10,549 bases of DNA from Chryseomicrobium palamuruense (GTDB lineage: Bacteria; Bacillota; Bacilli; Bacillales_A; Planococcaceae). The stretch lies in the NCBI RefSeq assembly GCF_042649045.1, contig NZ_JBHSEF010000015.1:1-10549 (forward strand). The letters are read 5' to 3'. The notes beneath the pieces are model-generated. The model was not told where the DNA came from. It saw only the letters and a list, made by a program, of their open reading frames with translations, and did no database searches. Positions within the stretch are counted from its first letter, which is position 1. Each line of letters begins with the position of its first letter. The translations under genes were made by a program, and so were the position numbers. This document shows, in pieces, positions 6,173 to 10,549 of this stretch.

Positions 6173-7447
6173 ATGTTAGATGTACGGTATGTACGTGAGA
6201 ATTTTGAAGCAGTAAAAGCGAAACTGGCAAAGCGGGGAGAAGATATCTCGGAGTTTGATCAGTTTGAAGTGCTCGACCAGAAGCGTCGTGAACTGATTGC
6301 CAAGACGGAAGAACTGAAATCTGAGCGCAACAAAGTATCTGAGCAGATTTCTACGATGAAACGCAACAAAGAGAACGCGGATGATGCGATTGCCCGTATG
6401 CGCCAAGTCGGAGACGAGATCAAAGCACTCGATGAAGAGCTGCGTGAAGTAGAAGAGAAATTCAACTACATGATGATGCGCATCCCGAACATTCCGCACG
6501 ACAGTGTACCGATTGGGGACACAGAAGACGATAACGTGACACACCGTACGTGGGGAGAGACCCCAACGTTTGCCTATGAGCCAAAAGCACACTGGGATAT
6601 CGTCACAGATTTGAAGCTTGTCGACTTTGAACGTGCAGCGAAAGTGACAGGTAGCCGTTTTGCATTCTACCGCGGACTTGGAGCGCGTCTTGAGCGCGCA
6701 CTTATCAACTTCATGATGGATCTTCATTCGGAAGAGCATGGCTACGAGGAAATGATTCCTCCGTATATGGCCAACCGTGAGAGCTTAACAGGTACAGGCC
6801 AGTTGCCGAAATTCGAAGAAGATGCGTTCCTTATTGAAAAAGAGGATTACTTCTTGATTCCGACAGCAGAAGTGCCAGTAACAAACTTCTACCGTGATGA
6901 AATCTTAGACGCGGAGCAGCTGCCACAAGCGTTTACTGCGTACAGTGCGTGTTTCCGTTCAGAAGCAGGTTCTGCGGGTCGCGACACACGCGGACTCATC
7001 CGTCAGCATCAGTTCAATAAAGTCGAGCTTGTGCGCTTTGTGAAACCGGAAGAATCATACGAGCAGCTTGAACTTCTGACAGGACATGCGGAAAAAGTTC
7101 TTCAATTGCTTGGCCTTCCGTACCGCGTCTTGTTGATGTGTACAGCAGACCTTGGGTTCACAGCAGCGAAGAAGTACGATATCGAAGTATGGCTCCCAAG
7201 CTACAATGACTACAAAGAAATCTCTTCTTGCAGTAACTTTGAAGACTTCCAGGCACGCCGTGCAGGTATTCGCTTCCGCCGTGAAACAGGAGCAAAACCA
7301 GAGTATGTGCATACGCTAAACGGTAGCGGTCTTGCAATCGGTCGTACCGTTGCAGCGATCCTTGAGAACTATCAGCAAGAAGATGGCTCTGTCGTGATTC
7401 CAGAAGTGTTACGTCCATACATGGGTGGCAAAGACGTCATCCGCTAA
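6173..7447 (+). CDS. serS: Seryl-tRNA synthetase
   Basis: Charges tRNA-Ser with serine (and selenocysteine tRNA where present) as a cytoplasmic class IIa synthetase homodimer. 424 aa, normal length. Residues about 27-100 form the antiparallel coiled-coil arm that grips the long variable arm of tRNA-Ser. The class II core follows: motif 1 around 175-200, the TAEVPV loop (231-236) that recognises serine, motif 2 FRSEAG with RDTRGLIRQHQF (261-281), and motif 3 GSGLAIGRT (384-392). AAGGAGG (6159-6165) lies about 7 bp before the ATG. Expression is governed by the T-box leader immediately upstream. The gene is transcribed alone and ends at a shared terminator facing tadA. Confidence 0.98.
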   Translation: MLDVRYVRENFEAVKAKLAKRGEDISEFDQFEVLDQKRRELIAKTEELKSERNKVSEQISTMKRNKENADDAIARMRQVGDEIKALDEELREVEEKFNYMMMRIPNIPHDSVPIGDTEDDNVTHRTWGETPTFAYEPKAHWDIVTDLKLVDFERAAKVTGSRFAFYRGLGARLERALINFMMDLHSEEHGYEEMIPPYMANRESLTGTGQLPKFEEDAFLIEKEDYFLIPTAEVPVTNFYRDEILDAEQLPQAFTAYSACFRSEAGSAGRDTRGLIRQHQFNKVELVRFVKPEESYEQLELLTGHAEKVLQLLGLPYRVLLMCTADLGFTAAKKYDIEVWLPSYNDYKEISSCSNFEDFQARRAGIRFRRETGAKPEYVHTLNGSGLAIGRTVAAILENYQQEDGSVVIPEVLRPYMGGKDVIR

Positions 7448-7449
7448 TT

Positions 7450-7492
7450 GAAAAACAGCCGGCCTCCTAATCGGAAGTCGGCTGTTCGTTTT
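7450..7492. terminator. Bidirectional terminator between serS and tadA
   Basis: AACAGCCG (7454-7461) and CGGCTGTT (7479-7486) form the outer stem, extended by inner pairs with one mismatch. The plus strand continues CGTTTT. The minus strand ends in a run of five T (complement of 7450-7454). The tadA stop codon at 7467 falls inside, so the hairpin serves both convergent genes. Confidence 0.8.
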
Positions 7493-7964
7493 GCAGCGCT
7501 TGTTTGCGCAGTTTTTTTTGTTCCCGAAGGTTTCGAAAGAAGGAGGTGAGCAGTTCCCCGCATGCCTCCGCTTCGATGCCTTCGATGACGTCACACTCAT
7601 GGTTGAAGCGGGAATCGTTGAGCATGGTATAGAGAGAATGGACGCATCCGGCTTTTGGGTCTCGTGCCCCGTAGACAACACGGGGGATGCGGGACTGTAA
7701 GATAGCACCGGCACACATCGGGCACGGTTCAAGTGTCACGTAGAGTGTCGTGTCTTCGAGTCGCCAGCTACCGAGCTGTTTGCAGCCTTCCTCAATAACG
7801 AGCATCTCGGCGTGCGTAAGGGCATTTTGCGTCGTCTCCCGAAGGTTAGAAGCACGGGCAATGATTTGGTCCCGATGAACTAAGACGGCCCCGATTGGCA
7901 CTTCTCCAGCGTCGCCGGCTTTCTGTGCTTCGCGAATGGCTTCCTGCATAAAGACGTTGTGCAT
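7467..7964 (-). CDS. tadA: tRNA-specific adenosine deaminase
   Basis: Deaminates the wobble adenosine 34 of tRNA-Arg(ACG) to inosine as a zinc-dependent homodimer in the cytoplasm. 165 aa, typical of Bacillus TadA. The zinc and catalytic signature is complete: His51-Ala-Glu53 (HAE) and Pro80-Cys81-Pro-Met-Cys84 (PCPMC). The N-terminal MQEAIREAQKA and the substrate-pocket segment GEVPIGAVL fit TadA rather than guanine or cytidine deaminases. AAGGAGGG on the minus strand is about 7 bp before the ATG. In B. subtilis tadA lies directly ahead of scr-dnaX on the leading strand; here it is on the opposite strand between serS and dgk. I could not find a convincing promoter in 7985-8060 on the minus strand. 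Confidence 0.95.
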   Translation of the reverse strand: MHNVFMQEAIREAQKAGDAGEVPIGAVLVHRDQIIARASNLRETTQNALTHAEMLVIEEGCKQLGSWRLEDTTLYVTLEPCPMCAGAILQSRIPRVVYGARDPKAGCVHSLYTMLNDSRFNHECDVIEGIEAEACGELLTSFFRNLREQKKLRKQALQNEQPTSD

Positions 7965-8045
7965 AAAGCCTCCCTCCTTTCTGGTTTTCCATCGTCAGTA
8001 CCCAAAAGATGGACGGATTTTCATCTATGTTTCATGGGTGAGCTA

Positions 8046-8054
8046 TGGTAAAAT
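8046..8054 (+). promoter_or_regulatory. Probable extended -10 promoter of the dgk-dck operon
   Basis: TGGTAAAAT is an extended -10 box (TG-N-TAAAAT) about 40 bp before the dgk start at 8095. The spacing gives no good -35 box (TATGTT at 8026-8031). Confidence 0.4.
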
Positions 8055-8094
8055 GGAAAGCACGACTTGAGACAGAAGAGTGAGGTCAGAAGCT

Positions 8095-8733
8095 ATGTCC
8101 ATTCCATTTATTACGGTAGAAGGTCCGATTGGTGTAGGGAAAACATCCCTTGCAAAAGCCATTGCGGACACCTATCAGTTTGAATTGTTGAAAGAAATTG
8201 TTGATGAAAACCCGTTTCTGGATAAATTTTATGAGAACATTGCTGAATGGAGCTTCCAAACCGAAATGTTTTTCCTCTGTAACCGCTACAAGCAACTTGC
8301 AGACATTCAAAAGCATTATATCGCAAACGCCAAGCCCGTCGCAGCAGATTATCATATTTTCAAGAATTTAATTTTCGCGAAACGCACGCTTTCGCCGGTG
8401 GAATACATGAAGTACGAATCGATCTATTCGATTTTGACACGGGACATGCCTGTGCCGAACATGGTCGTCTATCTCGATGCCAGCCTCGACGTTCTGCTTG
8501 AACGCATTGAGCTTCGTGGACGGGAGTTTGAGAAGAAGATAGATCCTGCGTATCTTGCGCAGCTATCTGCCGATTACCGTGTATTTATTGAGGACTTTGA
8601 GAAAGCGCATCCGGAAGTGCCGGTGCTTCGCGTGAATGGCGATCATCTTGATTTTGTCCAAAACCCGGAAGACTTGTCACACATTTTAGAACAGGTAAAC
8701 GCAACATTACATAAAAGGAGCTTGCAACGATGA
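8095..8733 (+). CDS. dgk: Deoxyguanosine kinase (deoxynucleoside kinase family)
   Basis: Phosphorylates deoxyguanosine to dGMP in purine deoxynucleoside salvage. 212 aa from the ATG at 8095. An in-frame GTG at 8080 is possible, but GTGAGG at 8080-8085 looks like the Shine-Dalgarno itself, 9 bp before the ATG. The P-loop is GPIGVGKT (10-17). The motif that is DRS in most family members reads ADYH (84-87), as in B. subtilis Dgk (YaaG). The lid carries RGREFEKK. The segments ENPFLDKFYEN and EWSFQTEMFFL are typical of the subfamily. It is the first gene of a two-gene operon: its stop overlaps the start of the paralogue dck (ATGA), so the two are translationally coupled. In lactobacilli such pairs form heterodimers; that is only an analogy here. 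Confidence 0.92.
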   Translation: MSIPFITVEGPIGVGKTSLAKAIADTYQFELLKEIVDENPFLDKFYENIAEWSFQTEMFFLCNRYKQLADIQKHYIANAKPVAADYHIFKNLIFAKRTLSPVEYMKYESIYSILTRDMPVPNMVVYLDASLDVLLERIELRGREFEKKIDPAYLAQLSADYRVFIEDFEKAHPEVPVLRVNGDHLDFVQNPEDLSHILEQVNATLHKRSLQR

Positions 8734-9398
8734 ATTTACGAGAGAAGTATGGTATTCCCCATGATGCGGTGATTACTATTGCTGGAACAGTCGGTGTAGG
8801 GAAATCGACGATGACGAAGACGCTCGCAGAGGCGCTCGATTTTAAGACATCTTTTGAAAAGGTCGACACGAACCCTTACTTAGATCGTTTCTACGATGAT
8901 TTTGCCAAGTGGAGCTTCCACTTACAGATTTACTTCTTAGCGGAACGCTTCAAGGAGCAGAAGCGGATGTTTGAGTACGGAGGCGGCTTTATTCAAGACC
9001 GTTCGATTTACGAGGATACTGGCATATTTGCACGCATGCACAAAGAGAAGGGTACGATGGATCCAGTGGATTACGAAACGTACACAAGTCTTTTTGAAGC
9101 AATGGTCATGACTCCTTACTTCCCGCATCCGGACCTACTGATCTATCTGGAAGGTTCTCTCGACAGCATCGTTGACCGCATTCAAGAACGTGGGCGCCCG
9201 ATGGAGCAGCAAACGCCGACTACGTATTGGGAAGAGATGCACGGCCGCTATGAGGACTGGATCGACAGTTTTAATGGCTGTCCGGTACTCCGCCTGAATA
9301 TCAACGACTACGATATCGTGAAACGTCCAGAAGATGTAGAAAAGATCTTGGAGCGTATCGGGAATCACTTAACGAAAACAGCCGTTTTCCGCGGATAG
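8730..9398 (+). CDS. dck: Deoxyadenosine/deoxycytidine kinase
   Basis: Phosphorylates deoxyadenosine and deoxycytidine to the monophosphates for dNTP salvage. 222 aa. The P-loop is GTVGVGKS (19-26). The catalytic DRS motif is at 90-92 in QDRSIYEDTGIF. ERGRPMEQQ is the lid arginine region, and the long segment ending in EAMVMTPYFPHPD matches B. subtilis Dck (YaaF). AAAGGAG (8714-8720) lies 9 bp before the ATG, and the ATG overlaps the dgk stop by the sequence ATGA. It is a paralogue of dgk (matching NPYLDRFY and KWSFHLQIYFL), presumably an ancient tandem duplication. The operon ends at the terminator at 9404-9440. Confidence 0.94.
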   Translation: MNLREKYGIPHDAVITIAGTVGVGKSTMTKTLAEALDFKTSFEKVDTNPYLDRFYDDFAKWSFHLQIYFLAERFKEQKRMFEYGGGFIQDRSIYEDTGIFARMHKEKGTMDPVDYETYTSLFEAMVMTPYFPHPDLLIYLEGSLDSIVDRIQERGRPMEQQTPTTYWEEMHGRYEDWIDSFNGCPVLRLNINDYDIVKRPEDVEKILERIGNHLTKTAVFRG

Positions 9399-9403
9399 TA
9401 GGG

Positions 9404-9440
9404 CCCCCTTCATTTTGATTTGAGATGGAGGGGGTTTTTT
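9404..9440 (+). terminator. Rho-independent terminator of dgk-dck
   Basis: CCCCCTTCAT (9404-9413) pairs with ATGGAGGGGG (9425-9434) through ten pairs, one of them T-G, over an 11-base loop. Six T residues follow (9435-9440). It begins five bases after the dck stop. Confidence 0.9.
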
Positions 9441-9512
9441 GTTTATAAATCCCCCAGTTTTTTAAAATCTACTTCAATTCGTTTGCTTCCAACCAGGTCT
9501 TGGTCTTGCCTA

Positions 9513-9556
9513 GTAAGAACTACCCCCAACTATTTCTTTAGAAGTGGGTAAGCCCC
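9513..9556 (-). mobile_element. Possible remnant of an IS200/IS605-type element end
   Basis: Read on the minus strand, this segment goes GGGGCTTACCCACTTCT, an AAAG loop, then an imperfect return arm ending in GGGGGTAGTTCTTAC. IS200/IS605 elements of Bacilli often end in a hairpin of the form CCCACxTCT-loop-AGAxGTGGG followed by TAGTTC. Here the arms have drifted and there is no tnpA or tnpB nearby. The resemblance is from memory, so this is tentative. Confidence 0.3.
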
Positions 9557-9602
9557 TTCTGAATAGATAAGAAGGTGTTTGATATCTGAGTGAGCCACGT
9601 GG

Positions 9603-9691
9603 GGACAGGTTGTTTTGGAGAGAATGGACCGGGTGATGTTTCTGAAAGGACCGGTTAGTGCCCTCGAATGGGCCGGGTAGGACGTCGAAAT
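9603..9691. repeat. Degenerate 22-bp tandem repeat, four units
   Basis: Units begin at 9603 (23 bp), 9626, 9648 and 9670 (22 bp each). They open with GGACAGGT, GGACCGGG, GGACCGGT and GGGCCGGG, and three of the four close with GAAA or GAAT after a variable middle. The period is not a multiple of three, so this is unlikely to be coding. Function unknown. Confidence 0.7.
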
Positions 9692-9823
9692 AGACCTCTA
9701 TGAATCTCCTCCCTTGATTTCGCAATTAAGGTCTTTTCCTAAATCTTGGAGTGTCCGTAGTTTTACCTTCAGGTGTATTTTTGTTCTAAAGCACCTAGAG
9801 ACACAAACTAGGCAACAGCACAC

Positions 9824-9867
9824 GAAAAAACTGCCCATCTCACTCCGCAGAGTAAAACAGGCAGTTC
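9824..9867 (-). terminator. Terminator of the minus-strand tRNA-Ser transcript
   Basis: On the minus strand GAACTGCC pairs with GGCAGTT, followed by a run of T (complement of 9825-9830). The loop contains a nested hairpin ACTC-TGCG-GAGT (9842-9853). It lies about 90 bp past the 3' end of the tRNA gene, in the right orientation to end its transcript. Confidence 0.75.
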
Positions 9868-9955
9868 GAAATATTCAGACACACGGTTTGTAAGAAAAAT
9901 TCGACCTGGAGTGATCGAATTCAATCTCATATTTATGCGTGTGTGTTAATTAAAA

Positions 9956-10048
9956 TGGAGGAGGTAGAGGGATTCGAACCCCCGCGCGGTTTGACCCGCC
10001 TGTCGGTTTTCAAGACCGATCCCTTCAGCCGGACTTGGGTATACCTCC
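9956..10048 (-). tRNA. tRNA-Ser (anticodon UGA)
   Basis: A class II tRNA of 93 nt including an encoded CCA. Acceptor stem GGAGGTA (10048-10042) pairs perfectly with TACCTCC. The anticodon arm is TCGGT-CTTGAAA-ACCGA with anticodon TGA at 10012-10010, reading UCA and UCG. The long variable arm GCGG-GTCAAA-CCGC and the TTCGAAT T-loop are typical of tRNA-Ser. The discriminator base before CCA is T (U73). A tRNA-Ser gene also lies near serS in B. subtilis. It is not the tRNA expected to match the UCC specifier of the serS T-box. Confidence 0.97.
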
Positions 10049-10062
10049 GAAGTACAGAAATA

Positions 10063-10091
10063 AATTTATCACGTCTAAAATTCAAAGTCAA
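10063..10091 (-). promoter_or_regulatory. Strong promoter of tRNA-Ser
   Basis: Minus-strand TTGACT (10091-10086, 5 of 6) and TAAATT (10068-10063) are separated by exactly 17 bp, with TG of an extended -10 just upstream of the hexamer. The predicted start near 10056 is 8 bp before the mature tRNA 5' end. Together with the scr promoter it forms a divergent pair. Confidence 0.8.
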
Positions 10092-10124
10092 CAGAGAAAT
10101 TCAATATTTTTTCGGAACAGTGAT

Positions 10125-10153
10125 TTGATTTTTTTTGAAGAGGTGCGTATACT
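10125..10153 (+). promoter_or_regulatory. Promoter of the SRP RNA gene
   Basis: TTGATT (10125-10130) and TATACT (10148-10153) with a 17-bp spacer. The expected start, about 7 bp downstream, coincides with the predicted first base of the SRP RNA at 10160. Confidence 0.8.
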
Positions 10154-10159
10154 AGTAAA

Positions 10160-10430
10160 TGCCGTGCTAGGTGGGAAGGTAGCGGTGTCTTGTAACTCGC
10201 AATCCGCTCTAGCGAGACTGAACTCCTTCTCTGAGGCTGTTTGCATGTGAGGTCTGGTGTTTGCACGTAGTGTTGACGTCCGGGTCCTGCGCAATGAATA
10301 CCCATGAACCATGTCAGGTCCGGAAGGAAGCAGCATTAAGTGGTGCTATTTATGTGCCGCGGGGTCGCCTGGACTGAGCTAACGACAAGCGTGCCGCTCA
10401 TGTGTAGCAGTCGAAGGAAGGTGCACGGTA
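10160..10430 (+). ncRNA. scr: Signal recognition particle RNA, long Bacillus type (scRNA)
   Basis: The RNA core of the signal recognition particle, which binds Ffh and targets nascent membrane and secreted proteins to FtsY and SecYEG. Termini TGCCGTGC (10160-10167) and GCACGGTA (10423-10430) pair. The 5' Alu domain shows GGTAGCGGTG and the AATCCGCTCTAGC segment. The apical S domain is clear from GTCAGGTCCGGAAGGAAGCA with the GGAA tetraloop near 10321-10324 and the matching GTGCCGCGGGGTCGCCTGG strand. The length, about 271 nt, equals mature B. subtilis scRNA. It has its own promoter and terminator, so a precursor of about 318 nt trimmed at the 3' end is likely. In Bacillus dnaX follows. Confidence 0.97.
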
Positions 10431-10445
10431 TACATAGAAGATTCA

Positions 10446-10476
10446 CCCGTTTTCCTGTTAGGGAAGACGGGTTTTT
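10446..10476 (+). terminator. Rho-independent terminator of scr
   Basis: CCCGTTTTCC (10446-10455) pairs with GGAAGACGGG (10462-10471) with one T-G wobble, followed by six T residues. It lies 16 bp past the mature 3' end. Confidence 0.85.
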
Positions 10477-10493
10477 TAAAAGATAAGAAAGTA

Positions 10494-10541
10494 TATAATT
10501 TTTGATGCCATGAGCCCAGTGTTCATGGTATTTTGATTTTA
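10494..10541 (+). promoter_or_regulatory. TATAAT box and hairpin with T-run before the presumed dnaX
   Basis: A consensus TATAAT (10494-10499) has only T-rich sequence at -35. It is followed by ATGCCATGA (10505-10513) pairing with TCATGGTAT (10523-10531) and then TTTTGATTTT. The hairpin could be a second terminator for scr or an attenuator near the start of a dnaX transcript. GGAGA at the window edge (10543-10547) may be the ribosome binding site of that next gene, which is not in the window. Confidence 0.35.
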
Positions 10542-10549
10542 TGGAGACA

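Larger units (their letters stand above)
9441..9823. other. Gene-free stretch between dck and the tRNA-Ser terminator
   Basis: No protein gene is convincing. A minus-strand frame of 71 codons at 9510-9725 is largely a translation of the 22-bp repeat and lacks a ribosome binding site. The stretch holds an IS200/IS605-end-like palindrome (9513-9556), a small hairpin CCTTCT/AGAAGG (9555-9575), the 22-bp repeat block (9603-9691), and short inverted repeats such as CCTAG/CTAGG (9793-9811). Confidence 0.65.

Noticed and set aside
5826..6230. Minus-strand frame of 134 codons over the T-box leader
   Set aside because: It covers the structured T-box RNA and the start of serS on the opposite strand. 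The sequence constraint is explained by the riboswitch.
6176..6739. Minus-strand frame of 187 codons inside serS
   Set aside because: It lies wholly antisense to the certain seryl-tRNA synthetase gene, has Cys/Phe-rich low-complexity content typical of a shadow frame, and shows no ribosome binding site.
188..9797. CACCTAGAG shared by 191-199 and the segment at 9791-9799 with similar flanks
   Set aside because: The match (about 12 of 13 bases) is too short to claim an att site or dispersed repeat in a 10-kb window. It could be chance.
9898..9921. Inverted repeat AATTCGA/TCGAATT beyond the tRNA 3' end
   Set aside because: The 7-bp stem with a 10-base loop has no T-tract in either direction and contains EcoRI-like AT-rich sequence. 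No function can be supported, and the true terminator is at 9824-9867.

Overview
The window is chromosomal DNA of a low-to-mid GC Gram-positive bacterium of the order Bacillales. Three things point there. The proteins closely resemble Bacillus-type GuaB, PBP5, SerRS, Dgk and Dck. serS is preceded by a T-box riboswitch. The 4.5S-type SRP RNA is the long (about 270 nt) Bacillus form with an Alu domain. The backbone guaB - dacA - (pdxST slot) - serS - dgk/dck - tRNA-Ser - scr is the familiar block that precedes dnaX near the origin in Bacillus. I lean to Planococcaceae or a related Bacillaceae lineage, but cannot fix the genus from sequence alone.

Layout. Positions 1-771 hold no convincing gene. 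They carry three families of degenerate tandem repeats: two 21-bp families that read as heptapeptides, and a family with a roughly 125-bp period. A thioredoxin-type glutathione peroxidase (772-1248) follows, then guaB (IMP dehydrogenase, true start 1410) and dacA (PBP5-type carboxypeptidase, TTG start). Both have their own promoters and terminators. A minus-strand MocR/PdxR-like regulator (5790-4369) sits where many Bacillales carry pdxS-pdxT. Its promoter is back to back with that of serS (6173-7447), which is controlled by a T-box leader with a UCC (Ser) specifier. tadA lies on the minus strand, convergent with serS. The dgk-dck operon, with an ATGA overlap, completes the protein-coding part.

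The right end is RNA territory. A 557-bp stretch without a protein gene contains a 22-bp degenerate tandem repeat, an IS200/IS605-end-like palindrome and the terminator of tRNA-Ser(UGA). That tRNA gene is on the minus strand. Its strong promoter is divergent from that of the SRP RNA gene scr, which has its own terminator. A further hairpin precedes what is probably the ribosome binding site of dnaX just outside the window.

Functionally the genes are housekeeping: GTP synthesis, deoxynucleoside salvage, cell-wall trimming, serine tRNA charging, wobble inosine formation, protein targeting and peroxide defence. No new enzymatic or defence system is visible. The unusual parts are the four families of short degenerate intergenic repeats and the orphaned pdxR-like gene at the pdxST locus.
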